Positions 9,002 through 17,874 of a stretch of 54,806 nt of DNA are shown here, piece after piece. Under the pieces are notes generated by a model. It was not told where the DNA came from. It made no database searches and saw only the letters and a program-made list of their open reading frames with translations. Each line of letters starts with the position of its first letter. The first letter of the stretch is position 1. The translations under genes and the position numbers were made by a program. Source of the DNA: Tabrizicola sp. (GTDB taxonomy: Bacteria; Pseudomonadota; Alphaproteobacteria; Rhodobacterales; Rhodobacteraceae); NCBI RefSeq assembly GCF_030373185.1, contig NZ_JAUCZH010000010.1, positions 1 through 54,806 on the forward strand. The letters run 5' to 3'.

Positions 9002-9984
9002 CCCCGGTGCTGGATTTGCAGAACCTGTCGGTCGATCTACCGCTGGGCGGTTTTCTGTCAAGAGCGCGGCTGACGATCCTGCAAGACGTGAACCTGACGG
9101 TGGCGCGGGGGGAAAGCGTGGCGCTGGTCGGGGAAAGTGGGTCGGGCAAGACCACGCTGGCGCGGGCGGTGATGGGGCTGCAAGGGATGAGCGGTGGCGA
9201 GATCCGCCTTGACGGGCAGCCCGTGGCCGGCAAGGCGGGCCTTGCCCGCTTGCGGCGTGATGCGACGATGATGTTTCAGGATGCGACGGCCTCGCTCTCG
9301 CCCCGGTTGACGGTGGGTTATCTGGTGACCGAACCCTTCCGAATTCACCGCCAGCCGCTGCCCGACCCCGACCGCATGGCGCGCGACCTTCTGGCGACCG
9401 TCGGCTTGCCTGCCGCCATCGCCCGGCGCTATCCGCACGAGCTTTCGGGCGGGCAGGCGCGGCGGGTTGGCGTGGCGCGCGCGCTGGCGCTGCGGCCACG
9501 CCTCGTCATTGCCGATGAACCGACGGCGGGGCTTGATGTGTCGGTTCAGGCCGAGGTTCTGAACCTGATGGCGGACCTGCGCCGCGACATGGGGCTGGCC
9601 TATCTGATCATCACTCACAACCTGGCGCTGGTGCGCCATGTCGCCGACCGCGTCGCCGTGCTGTATCTTGGCCGCGTTGTCGAGGAGGGGCCGACGGCCG
9701 AGGTCTTTGCCGCCCCGGCGCATCCCTACACCGCCAGCCTGATCGCCGCCGAACCGAAGCCGGACCCGCGCCGCCGCCGCGCTGACCTTGCGATCAAGGG
9801 CGAGGTGCCTTCGGTGCTGCGGCGGCCCTCGGGCTGCGAATTTCACACCCGCTGCGGGCTTGTGCAGGACATCTGCCGGCAGAACGCGCCCGATCTGCAC
9901 CCAACCACCACCGGGCGTCTTGCCCGCTGCCACTTCGCCGATCAAAATCAGGAACAGGGAGACCACCATGCACTGGAGCACTGA
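8998..9984 (+). CDS. ABC importer ATPase (OppF/DppF-like)
   Basis: A 328-aa second nucleotide-binding subunit: Walker A GESGSGKTT, Q-loop MFQDATASLSP, signature LSGGQARR, Walker B VIADEPTAGLD, and C-terminal Opp tail CEFHTRCGLVQDIC. ATG 8998 overlaps the previous stop by ATGA; an in-frame GTG at 8980 would add six residues without a better ribosome site. It completes the heterodimeric ATPase of the importer. Confidence 0.9.
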   Translation: MTPVLDLQNLSVDLPLGGFLSRARLTILQDVNLTVARGESVALVGESGSGKTTLARAVMGLQGMSGGEIRLDGQPVAGKAGLARLRRDATMMFQDATASLSPRLTVGYLVTEPFRIHRQPLPDPDRMARDLLATVGLPAAIARRYPHELSGGQARRVGVARALALRPRLVIADEPTAGLDVSVQAEVLNLMADLRRDMGLAYLIITHNLALVRHVADRVAVLYLGRVVEEGPTAEVFAAPAHPYTASLIAAEPKPDPRRRRADLAIKGEVPSVLRRPSGCEFHTRCGLVQDICRQNAPDLHPTTTGRLARCHFADQNQEQGDHHALEH

Positions 9985-11518
9985 CCGTCGCGGATTCCTC
10001 AAGGCTGCGGGCGCGGGCCTTGCCGCCGCAGCCGCCATACCACGTTTTGCCTGGGCCGCCGAGGGCACCACCCTGCGGCTGCGGGTCGGTGCAGATTTTC
10101 AGGTGCTGGACCCGTTCGGCATCATTGGCGAGTTGGATGACATCATCCCGCGCTGCACCAACGTCACGCTGGTGCGTCTCGGCGACATGCGCGACGGCAA
10201 CCAGTGGCGCCCCTGGGCCGCCGAAAAGATCGAATGGCTTGACGACACGCGGCTAGCCTTCACCCTCCGCGAGGGACTGAGCTGGACCGGAGACTATGGC
10301 CCGGTCACGGCGGCTGACGTGAAATTCTCGTTCGAACGCATCGCGGGGTCCGACAGCGCCTGGGCCTATCAATTTGAAAAGCTGAAAGAAGTCGAGGTGA
10401 TCGACGACCGCAGCGGTATCATCCACCTGACTGAACCCTTCGCCCCCTTCATCGTGATTGCGCTGCCCTATTACGGCGGCCATATCGTCAGCCAGAAGGC
10501 GGTCGAGGCGGCAGGCGGCAGCTACACCACAGAAATCCCGGCGCAATGTGGTCCTTACCTCTTTGACACATGGGAGCAGAACCAGAAGGTCACTCTGAAG
10601 GCGAACCCCGACTGGACCGGCGAGAAACCGGCCTTCGAGCGCGTGGAGTTCTACATCGTCACCGACGATCAGGCCGCCCAGCTGGCCTATGAGGCCGATG
10701 CTTATGACTTTACGCGCGTGGCGGTCGGGGCTGCCGCACAGTTGCAAGGCGCGATGCCCGAAGGCGCGGCGCTGATCGAGGCGCCGGGCACGCGCTATGC
10801 GTGGCTGACGATCAACATGAACGCCGAACCGCTGAAAGACCCCCGGGTGCGGCAGGCGATCCAGTATGCCTATGACGGGCAGGCGGTGCTGGACGGCGCC
10901 TATGACGGGTTGGTGGGGCGCTCTACCGGGGTAGTTCCGCCGACCTCTGGCTTTGCCCGGCCGACGAACCTGATCGCGACGCGGGATGTGGAGAAGGCGA
11001 AGGCACTTCTGGCCGAGGCGGGGGCCGAGGGGTTGGAGTTGAACCTTTACGCGCTGACCGATGGCACCAGCCAGACCATCGCCCAGATCATTCAGGCCAA
11101 TCTGGCCGAGGCGGGGATCACGATCAACATCCAGCCGGTCGACGATGCCGCCTATTGGTCACTGGGCGACATGACGGCGGGCGAGGGGTACAAGTCGATC
11201 GAGCTGGTGCTGATGAACTTTGCCGGTGGCATCGATCCGACGGAAAACCTGGTCTGGTTCCGCCCCGACCAGATCGGCATCTACAACTGGTCCTTCTTCG
11301 ACAGCGCGGAATATGAAAGCCTTTACCAAGCCTCGATGACGGAACAAGACCTCGACAAACGCCGCGACATGTTCAATCGGATGGAAGACCTGATGGAAGC
11401 CTCCGGCGGATTCGTCTTCATCTGCTTTGAACCCTATCTTGCAATTCATGACGCCGATCTGGTGCCAGTGATCCTTGCAGATGGCCACCCCGATCCGGTC
11501 GCCTTCCGCAGGGCCTGA
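9968..11518 (+). CDS. Extracellular solute-binding protein, family 5, Tat-exported
   Basis: A 516-aa periplasmic binding protein of the DppA/OppA class. The N-terminus is a Tat signal (TDRRGFLKAAGAGLAAAAA) cleaved near WAAEG. The family-5 pattern LREGLSWTGDYGPVTAADVKFSFERI follows. The start is preceded by AGGGAGACCACC and lies 17 bases inside the ATPase gene. Tat rather than Sec export implies folding before secretion. It should set the specificity of the importer and is the protein to test for substrate. Confidence 0.9.
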   Translation: MHWSTDRRGFLKAAGAGLAAAAAIPRFAWAAEGTTLRLRVGADFQVLDPFGIIGELDDIIPRCTNVTLVRLGDMRDGNQWRPWAAEKIEWLDDTRLAFTLREGLSWTGDYGPVTAADVKFSFERIAGSDSAWAYQFEKLKEVEVIDDRSGIIHLTEPFAPFIVIALPYYGGHIVSQKAVEAAGGSYTTEIPAQCGPYLFDTWEQNQKVTLKANPDWTGEKPAFERVEFYIVTDDQAAQLAYEADAYDFTRVAVGAAAQLQGAMPEGAALIEAPGTRYAWLTINMNAEPLKDPRVRQAIQYAYDGQAVLDGAYDGLVGRSTGVVPPTSGFARPTNLIATRDVEKAKALLAEAGAEGLELNLYALTDGTSQTIAQIIQANLAEAGITINIQPVDDAAYWSLGDMTAGEGYKSIELVLMNFAGGIDPTENLVWFRPDQIGIYNWSFFDSAEYESLYQASMTEQDLDKRRDMFNRMEDLMEASGGFVFICFEPYLAIHDADLVPVILADGHPDPVAFRRA

Positions 11519-11541
11519 CCGAAGCCAAAGGACCGACTGAC

Positions 11542-12174
11542 GTGACCGTTGCGCCACCCAAAAAGTCCCGGCTGTCTGCCGGAAAAAGGCGCGCTCTTCT
11601 GGAAGATGCCGCCCGCGCCTGCATGGCGCGCGGCGGTATCCGGGAATTCACGGTCGACAAGATCGTGGCCGAGGCGGGCGTGTCGCGCGGGCTGATCACG
11701 CATCACTTCGGGTCGATGGACGGGCTTCTGGTCGCCGTCTACAGCCGGATGTATGACGAATGGATCGCTGCCATCTCTGCACCGCGCCAGGGCCTTTCCC
11801 GTCTGGAATCTCTGGTCGAGGCGCTGGTCTCGCCCGCGCTGTTCAGCCGTGAGGTTCTGAACATCTGGCTCACCCTCTGGGGAGAGATTGCCAACAACCC
11901 GGTCCTGCGTGCGGAACACCGGGCGCGCTATAGCCAATACCGCGAAAGTATCGCCGCCGCACTGCGTGAGGCGGCCCCGCCCGGGTCTGGGATCGACATG
12001 GACACGGTTGCCTCGGCCTTCATCTGTCTGGTAGACGGTCTTGGCGTGCAGCGCTGTGTCGACCCCGACCTTTTGCCCGAAACGGCCGCCCGGGCCACCT
12101 GCTGGGCCTTGCTGTCGCCGCATCTGACGTTGGGCGACAAGCCCGTGGGCAATGTCAGAGGGATGGAGACTTGA
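11542..12174 (+). CDS. TetR/AcrR regulator, BetI-like
   Basis: A 210-aa regulator with an N-terminal TetR helix-turn-helix at about residues 30-60 (TVDKIVAEAGVSRGLITHHF..DGLLVAVY) and a C-terminal domain like that of BetI (LVDGLGVQRCVDPD). BetI-type repressors sense choline or related quaternary amines, which fits the MttB/TMADH content of the operon. The start is GTG. The stop lies only three bases before the left end of an IS6-family element, so the gene is intact but anything once downstream is displaced. It probably controls the upstream operon. Confidence 0.85.
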   Translation: MTVAPPKKSRLSAGKRRALLEDAARACMARGGIREFTVDKIVAEAGVSRGLITHHFGSMDGLLVAVYSRMYDEWIAAISAPRQGLSRLESLVEALVSPALFSREVLNIWLTLWGEIANNPVLRAEHRARYSQYRESIAAALREAAPPGSGIDMDTVASAFICLVDGLGVQRCVDPDLLPETAARATCWALLSPHLTLGDKPVGNVRGMET

Positions 12175-12177
12175 GCC

Positions 12178-12962
12178 GGCGGGGTCGGTTGCCTGGCATT
12201 TGGGGATGACCACACGCAGCCCCTTACGGTACTTTCGCACCAGCCCCAAGATCATCCGCCTTGCCGTGATGATGTATGTCCGGTTTCCGCTTTCGCAGCG
12301 GAACGTCGAGGATATTCTTCACGAGCGAGGGATCGACATCAGCTACGAGACGGTCCGGTTCTGGTGGCACAGATTTGGCCCGCTGTTTGCATCCGAGATC
12401 CGCAAACGTCGGGTTTCGGGGATGCGGTCGAGCCGCTGGCGGTGGCACTTTGACGAAGTTTTTGTGAGATCAACGGCGAGCGGCGCTATCTTTGGCGGGC
12501 CGTCGATCACGAAGGCGAAGGGCTCGAAAGCTTCGTGACGAAGACACGCGACAAGAGAGCGGCATTGAGATTCGTGAAGAAAACGCTTAAGCGGCACGGC
12601 TGTGCCGACGAAATCGTGACTGATCGCCTTCGTTCTTATGGGGCTGCCCTCAAAGACCTCGGAATTCCGGAATTGCAGGAAACCGGCCGCTGGGCAAACA
12701 ATCGCTCCGAGAATTCGCACCAGCCGTTCCGAAGGCGCGAGCGGGTGATGCTACGCTTCCGGCGGATGCGAACACTACCGAAGTTCGCATCCGTCCACGC
12801 CTCGGTCCACAATCATTTCAACCAGGAGCGCAGCCTCTCGTCACGAACCGTCTTCAAGCTGAACCGTGCCGCCGCCCTCGCAGCGTGGCGCAGTCTTCTT
12901 GCAGCCTAACAAATTGTCATTGCTGGGAAACTGAGACGAGTTCGCATCCGTCTGACGGCACC
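12178..12962 (+). mobile_element. IS6-family insertion sequence (inactivated)
   Basis: An element of about 785 bp. The right end is GGTGCCGTCAGACGG.. read on the minus strand (ends about 12962). The left end GGCGGGGTCGGTTGCC at 12178 shares GG.GG.GTC.G with the better-preserved right ends at 56 and 366. The exact left boundary is an estimate, and I could not see an 8-bp target duplication (CTTGAGCC versus CTCCATTG). Its transposase is frameshifted. Confidence 0.7.
12206..12909 (+). pseudogene. IS6-family transposase, frameshifted
   Basis: The first frame encodes MTTRSPLRYFRTSPKIIRLA.. through HFDEVFV, containing the first catalytic Asp. At 12464-12471 GTGAGATC has lost one base relative to the expected GTGAAGATC. 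The second frame then gives INGERRYLWRAVDHEG.. and runs to LLAA, with the second Asp (EIVTDRLRSY) and the Glu (NRSENSHQ). All three catalytic residues are present, but no single full-length product can be made unless ribosomes frameshift there. The short A-run makes that unlikely. Family assignment is firm. Confidence 0.85.
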
Positions 12963-13661
12963 CTCCATTGCCTGCAAATCCGCCTCGCGTCTCCGCGGGC
13001 TGCGGATCCCGTTCGGTTTGCTCGTGCGCAAAGAACAGGGAATTATCAGGGAATTTCGATTCTCTGGGGACATTTTCGGGATTCTCCGGCTGGAATCCTC
13101 GCGCGTTTTCCGTGGGTTACGGCCGAATTCCTTGCTCCTCAGGAACAGGGAATTCAAATCAGCGGATCAGGGAAGAAAATTCTACAGAACAGGGAAAGAA
13201 TTGGGAAGAACAGGGAAGCGCGGGTTTGGGGGGCTTCCCTGGTCGGCGGGAGGACTTGGCATCCTCAGGGATGGTGGCTAGCTAGAACTTCATCGAACGG
13301 CAGTTCTCGTGAGGGTTGTTTGATGCGGGTCGCGCTGCAACGCTCCTCATTGGCGCGATCATGACCCGCGTCGGAATCCCTCCCGAGGACGAACCCGCGG
13401 GGGTCTTGGATCTTGCTATTGGAAAAGCGCGCAAAGCGCCGGAGCAACGGCTGCATCCGGGGCGCGACCGAAGGGTATCATGCTGCCTGAGGCGGGCGCA
13501 ACTTCGTTCGCTGATCCTGACAAAGCTGCTTGTTCAGCTCTGATTGCTGACATGATTCCCACTCCGGAAGGCCTTCCTAGATGTTCTGTCATCGTGTCTG
13601 CTGGTCCAAGGCGTCAGGCCTGGTCAAGCCGGGTCTGACCCGATCCGATTGAAAGCCTCGG
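12963..13661. other. Gene-poor scar with repeated AACAGGGA motif
   Basis: I see no convincing gene here. The left half repeats AACAGGGA at 13034, 13144, 13188 and 13209, and TCAGGGA at 13046 and 13167. Similar runs often lie beside IS elements and integrase genes in alphaproteobacterial genomes (recollection). Short open frames have no ribosome site or recognisable domain. It is best read as decayed mobile DNA between the IS and the uronate locus. Confidence 0.45.
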
Positions 13662-14582
13662 TCATGTCGCAAATTCTACAGCAGATCTGACCAAGGCTCC
13701 CGGCCCTGCAATCACCCGTGCGGCAAGGGACGTACCAGCGGATACGGCCTTGGAGAGTTTCGCCCCGGCGAGGTAGCTGGCAAGGAAACCTGCGTTGAAG
13801 CTGTCTCCGGCGGCTGTCGTATCCAGCACCGGCGCTGCCGGGACTGGGACCGGATGGTGTTCGGATTTGCCAGCCTGCCATGTTACAATAGGTCGTGGGC
13901 CATCTTTGACGACCACCAGTGCTTCCCCGTGACTTGCGTATCGTTGCGCCGTGGCGGCAGGGTCGGGGTCGCCGAAATGGCGGGCTTCGTCGTCGTAAGA
14001 TGGCAGAACGATGTCTGCACCAGCTGCCAGATCAGTGATCGATTGCAGCATTGTTGCCGTGTCCGGCCATAGCGAAGGCCGGATATTGGGATCAAATGCT
14101 ACCCGGCTGCCAGCGGCCCTTGCATGTGCCAGCGACGCCATCAATCTGGATCGGGCGTCTGCGTCGAGGATCGCCAGGGTGATCCCCGACAGATAGATCA
14201 GATCGGCCCCGTCAAGCACCCTGTCCAGCCGTGTTGCGTCCTCGGCCAGCAGGCGTGCGGCAGAACTGGAACGCCAATAGGCAAAGCTCCGTTCACCATT
14301 GTTCAACTGGATCAGATAAAGGCCTACACTTCGTTCCGGCACCCGCTGGACGTGGTCGGTGATGATGCCTTCTGCTGCCATGAAATCAAGCATGCGGTCT
14401 GAAACGGCGTCTGTCCCCACGGCCGAAAGGTAGGAAACACTTGCGGTGACTGGCAGAAGGCGGCGCAGATACCAGGCAGCGTTGAATGTATCGCCGGCAT
14501 AGCCCATCGTGAACAGACCGTCGCCGACGGGCGCAAGCTCCACCATGCATTCCCCAATTGCGATAACGCGCATTTCAGCCAT
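13662..14582 (-). CDS. kdgK: 2-keto-3-deoxygluconate kinase (PfkB family)
   Basis: A 306-aa ribokinase/PfkB sugar kinase. It begins MRVIAIGECMVELAPVG and has the substrate-side motif GYAGDTFNAAWYLRRLLP typical of KdgK, and the C-terminal PfkB signature DTTAAGDSFNAGFLASYLAG with the catalytic Asp. It phosphorylates 2-keto-3-deoxygluconate, the end product of the divergent uronate genes, giving KDPG for the Entner-Doudoroff aldolase. The start overlaps the stop of the GntR gene; ATG 14573 is equally possible. Upstream in-frame codons inside the GntR gene are not native coding sequence. Confidence 0.88.
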   Translation of the reverse strand: MAEMRVIAIGECMVELAPVGDGLFTMGYAGDTFNAAWYLRRLLPVTASVSYLSAVGTDAVSDRMLDFMAAEGIITDHVQRVPERSVGLYLIQLNNGERSFAYWRSSSAARLLAEDATRLDRVLDGADLIYLSGITLAILDADARSRLMASLAHARAAGSRVAFDPNIRPSLWPDTATMLQSITDLAAGADIVLPSYDDEARHFGDPDPAATAQRYASHGEALVVVKDGPRPIVTWQAGKSEHHPVPVPAAPVLDTTAAGDSFNAGFLASYLAGAKLSKAVSAGTSLAARVIAGPGALVRSAVEFAT

Positions 14583-15273
14583 CATCCGAGAAATAGGCGG
14601 CGTTTTCGCCGCGGATTCGGACAATCTGGTGCAGGATGCGGGACAGGTGGATCCGCACCATTTCCGCAGCGCGCTCCTCATCGCGTGACCGAAGAGCCGC
14701 CAGGATATCCTTGTGCTCCGCGAAGGCGTGTTCCAGTGCAAACGACAGCGACAGGAACCGCACCCGGTCCATGTGGGACTTCATCTCGCGCGCCGTTTCC
14801 CAGGCAAAGCCAGTGCCAGAGCGTTCGCAGATTTCCCTGTGAAACTGGTCGTCCAGATCGTGAAATTTCGCCGGGTCATGCGCGGCAACGGCAGCGGCTT
14901 GCTGGTCAATGATCGCCTCGATCGCCGAAAAATCTTCTTCGGTCAGTGTTTTGCAGGCAACGCGCGCCGTCTCAGCCTCGATCGACAGGCGGATGAAGCG
15001 CGCTTGCATCACCGCGCGTTCTGAAATGGCCGAAACGACGGTGGCGCGTTGTGGACGGATGGTCAGGAAGCCCAGCTTCGACAGCCGGTAGAACGCATCG
15101 CGCACCGGCTGACGCGACACGCCAAGTGCGCGGGCGACGTCGAACTCTGAAAGCCTGGTGCCGGGTGGAAGTTCCAGGCGCAGGATCTGGCGGTGCAATT
15201 CTTCAAAGACTGAATCTGCGACCGACGACCGTTGGATCGGCTCCAACACGCTCAGCGCCTTGCTGTTCAGCAT
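14575..15273 (-). CDS. GntR-family regulator, FadR (FCD) subfamily
   Basis: A 232-aa regulator with a winged helix at about residues 15-75 (VFEELHRQILRLELPPGTRLSEFDVARALGVSRQPVRDAF) and an all-helical FCD effector domain with metal-binding His in HDLDDQFHREIC. FCD regulators of the UxuR/ExuR kind sense uronates. Start ATG 15273 is placed seven bases after AAGGAGG; the upstream ATG lies inside that ribosome site. It is cotranscribed with kdgK and divergent from uxaC, so it probably represses both directions. Confidence 0.88.
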   Translation of the reverse strand: MLNSKALSVLEPIQRSSVADSVFEELHRQILRLELPPGTRLSEFDVARALGVSRQPVRDAFYRLSKLGFLTIRPQRATVVSAISERAVMQARFIRLSIEAETARVACKTLTEEDFSAIEAIIDQQAAAVAAHDPAKFHDLDDQFHREICERSGTGFAWETAREMKSHMDRVRFLSLSFALEHAFAEHKDILAALRSRDEERAAEMVRIHLSRILHQIVRIRGENAAYFSDDG

Positions 15274-15338
15274 TTGCGAACCTCCTTGCATTCATGCACC
15301 AGCCTAGTCGTGGCCCGTGCGAGCAGCAACTGGAATAT

Positions 15339-15348
15339 TAGTTGACTA
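15339..15348. promoter_or_regulatory. Putative GntR operator TAGTTGACTA
   Basis: TAGT-TG-ACTA is a short dyad of the GntR type (GT..AC core) in the divergent gap between the GntR gene and uxaC. It overlaps an AT-rich stretch (TATTAGTTGACTAGCATAAA) that could hold a promoter. Single site, inferred. Confidence 0.4.
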
Positions 15349-15409
15349 GCATAAAAAGAATCCCCAATGTGACCATCAATCAAAGCGTCTGCACCGGGGG
15401 AGGGTGAGA

Positions 15410-16816
15410 GTGGGCCTGCTTCATCCTGACCGTCTGTTTCCGGCCGATCCTGTGTCGCGTGACCTTGCGCGCGCGCTCTATGGCACGGTCGGCTCCCTGC
15501 CGATCATCAGCCCGCACGGCCACACCGACCCGGCCTGGTATGCGACGGATGCCGCCTTTCCTGATCCCGCCCAGCTTTTCGTGACGCCCGACCACTACGT
15601 CTTCCGCATGCTCTGTTCGCAAGGCATCCCGCTTCAGGCTTTGGGCGTCCCGCGTGCCGATGGCGGCCCGACCGAAACCGATGGCCGGAAGATCTGGCGC
15701 ATCTTCGCGCAGAACTATCACCTGTTTCGGGGTACCCCGTCCCGCATGTGGCTGGATCATGCGTTCGAGACGATCTTCGGTTTCGACCAGCGGCTGACCG
15801 CCGCCAACGCCGACGATTACTACAACCGCATCGCCGAAGCCCTGCAAACTCCTGCCTTCCGCCCCCGAGCCTTGTTCAAGCGGTTCAATATCGAGGTCAT
15901 CGCCACCACCGATTCCGCTTTGGACGACCTGTCGCATCACCACGCCATCCGCGCTTCGGGCTGGCGGGGCAGGGTGGTCCCGACCTATCGGCCCGATAGC
16001 GTCGTCGATCCCGATTTCCCGGGCTTTGCCGCCAACATCGCCCGGCTTGGCGATATTACCGGTGAAGACACCCACAGCTGGCCGGGCTACCTGAGCGCCC
16101 ATCGCCAGCGTCGGGGGTTCTTCAAATCCTTGGGTGCCACCGCCACCGACCACGGTCACGCCACGGCAAGGACGGAAGACCTGTCTTTGCAGGATGCTGC
16201 CGCCTTGTTTGCCCTTGTCCTGACCGGCAATGCCACGCCGGACGAAGCTGACGCCTTCCGCGGCCAGATGCTGACCGAAATGGCGCGGATGAGTCTGGAC
16301 GATGGCCTTGTCCTGCAATTGCACCCCGGTAGCCGTCGCAACCACAGTGCCGGCATCCTTCAGAAATTCGGCCGCGACAAGGGCTTCGACATCCCCGGCC
16401 GCACCGATTATGTCGCTGCCCTCCGCCCGCTTCTGAACGCGGTGGGGATGGAGCCGTCGCTTGCCATCATACTCTTCACGCTGGACGAAACCGCCTATTC
16501 CCGCGAACTGGCGCCCTTGGCGGGCGTCTATCCGGCGTTGAAGCTGGGGCCGCCCTGGTGGTTCCATGACAGCCCCGAAGGCATGCGGCGCTTTCGTGAG
16601 ATGGCGACCGAAACCGCGGGCTTTTACAACACCGTCGGCTTCAACGACGATACCCGCGCGTTCCTTTCCATCCCCGCGCGGCACGATATGGCCCGCCGGG
16701 TAGACTGCGCCTTTCTGGCCGATCTTGTGACAACCGGAAGGCTCGACCGCGAGGAGGCGTTCGAGCTTGCCCCCCAACTGGCCCATGGCCTTGCCAAGGC
16801 CGCCTACAGACTGTGA
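15410..16816 (+). CDS. uxaC: Uronate isomerase
   Basis: A 468-aa glucuronate/galacturonate isomerase of the amidohydrolase-like superfamily. The N-terminus [20 protein letters not shown] and metal-binding ISPHGHTDP are characteristic, as is the C-terminal [21 protein letters not shown]. It converts D-glucuronate to D-fructuronate and galacturonate to tagaturonate. GTG 15410 is chosen because GGGGGAGG lies six bases upstream and family proteins start at this point; GTG 15404 directly abuts the ribosome site. First gene of the uronate operon. Confidence 0.93.
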   Translation: MGLLHPDRLFPADPVSRDLARALYGTVGSLPIISPHGHTDPAWYATDAAFPDPAQLFVTPDHYVFRMLCSQGIPLQALGVPRADGGPTETDGRKIWRIFAQNYHLFRGTPSRMWLDHAFETIFGFDQRLTAANADDYYNRIAEALQTPAFRPRALFKRFNIEVIATTDSALDDLSHHHAIRASGWRGRVVPTYRPDSVVDPDFPGFAANIARLGDITGEDTHSWPGYLSAHRQRRGFFKSLGATATDHGHATARTEDLSLQDAAALFALVLTGNATPDEADAFRGQMLTEMARMSLDDGLVLQLHPGSRRNHSAGILQKFGRDKGFDIPGRTDYVAALRPLLNAVGMEPSLAIILFTLDETAYSRELAPLAGVYPALKLGPPWWFHDSPEGMRRFREMATETAGFYNTVGFNDDTRAFLSIPARHDMARRVDCAFLADLVTTGRLDREEAFELAPQLAHGLAKAAYRL

Positions 16817-16839
16817 CCAACATCAGGAGGAGACCACCA

Positions 16840-17820
16840 ATGAAGCTGAGAACAACCCTTGCCGCTCTCATGGCCACGGCCGCCCTGTCCGGCGCTGCCT
16901 TCGCCGAATGTGAGCTGACGCTGAAATCGTCCGACACCCACCCCGACGGTTATCCCACTGTCGCAGCGGTGCAGGTCATGGGTGAGATGATCAAGGAACG
17001 TTCGGGCGGGCGCATCTGCATCGAGGTGTTCCACTCGGCCCAGCTGGGCGAGGAAAAGGACACGATCGAACAGACCAAGTTCGGCGTCATCGACATGAAC
17101 CGGGTCTCGATGGGGCCTTTCAACAACATCATCGAGGAAACCAAGGTTGTCTCGCTGCCCTTCATCTTCCGTGGCACCGACCACATGCACCGCGTGATGG
17201 ACGGCCCGATCGGCGAGGAAATCCTTGCCGCCTTCGAGCCGCATGGCTTTATCGGTCTGGCCTATTTCGACGGCGGCTCGCGCAGCTTTTACAACAGCCA
17301 GAAACCCATCGATTCCATCGATGACCTTGCGGGCATGAAAGTGCGCGTCATGCAGTCCGACGTCTTCGTCGACATGATGAGCGCGCTTGGCGCCAACGCC
17401 ACTCCGATGCCTTACGGTGAGGTCTATTCAGCACTGCAAACCGGCGTCATCGACGGGGCGGAAAACAACTGGCCGTCCTTCGAAAGCTCGGGCCACTATG
17501 AGGTTGCGGGCTATTACACGCTGAACGAGCACCTGATCGTGCCAGAGGCGCTGGTGATGTCAAAGGTCAGCTGGGACAAGCTGACGCCGGAAGACCAGGC
17601 CCTGATCCGTCAGGCCGCCAAGGACTCTGTCGCCATCAACCGTGAGCTTTGGGCCGCGCGTGAGAAGGTGTCGGAAGAAAAGATACGCGCGGCAGGCGTG
17701 CAGATCATCGACAACATCGACAAGACCCCGTTCATCGAGGCGATGGTGCCGGTCTACGAAAAGCACGCAAACACACCGAAACTTCAGGATCTCGTGACCC
17801 GCATCCAGGCGACCGAATGA
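16840..17820 (+). CDS. TRAP transporter substrate-binding protein (DctP family)
   Basis: A 326-aa periplasmic binding protein with a Sec signal peptide ([22 protein letters not shown]). DctP-family landmarks are the conserved Arg region [45 protein letters not shown], and the helix after it. AGGAGG precedes the start by nine bases. Its place between uxaC and kdgF/kduI suggests hexuronates or unsaturated uronates as ligand, as in characterised TRAP uronate binders. Confidence 0.92.
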   Translation: MKLRTTLAALMATAALSGAAFAECELTLKSSDTHPDGYPTVAAVQVMGEMIKERSGGRICIEVFHSAQLGEEKDTIEQTKFGVIDMNRVSMGPFNNIIEETKVVSLPFIFRGTDHMHRVMDGPIGEEILAAFEPHGFIGLAYFDGGSRSFYNSQKPIDSIDDLAGMKVRVMQSDVFVDMMSALGANATPMPYGEVYSALQTGVIDGAENNWPSFESSGHYEVAGYYTLNEHLIVPEALVMSKVSWDKLTPEDQALIRQAAKDSVAINRELWAAREKVSEEKIRAAGVQIIDNIDKTPFIEAMVPVYEKHANTPKLQDLVTRIQATE

Positions 17821-17833
17821 TCTGAGGCCAAAT

Positions 17834-17857
17834 CGGGCGGCCGTGTCAGGCCGCCCG
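17834..17857 (+). promoter_or_regulatory. Intercistronic hairpin between TRAP genes
   Basis: CGGGCGGCC and GGCCGCCCG form a perfect 9-bp stem with a GTGTCA loop, 14 bases after the binding-protein stop. There is no T-run, so it is more likely an mRNA-stabilising or attenuating hairpin that lets the binding protein be made in excess over the membrane subunits. Confidence 0.65.
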
Positions 17858-17874
17858 CACCAAAGGGGGATATC

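Noticed and set aside
11542-12174. TetR gene truncated by the IS element
   Set aside because: The stop codon precedes the estimated left end by three bases and the protein has a normal 210-residue length with a complete BetI-like C-terminus.
13034-13217. Repeats as a CRISPR array
   Set aside because: The repeated word is 8 bases with irregular spacing and no conserved longer repeat.
13018-13281. Small plus-strand open frame (87 codons) in the scar region
   Set aside because: Runs through the AACAGGGA repeats, has no ribosome site or domain, and several overlapping frames are equally open.
17834-17857. Rho-independent terminator within the TRAP operon
   Set aside because: The stem is strong but no T-run follows and the next genes are clearly part of the same system, so it is listed as an intercistronic hairpin instead.
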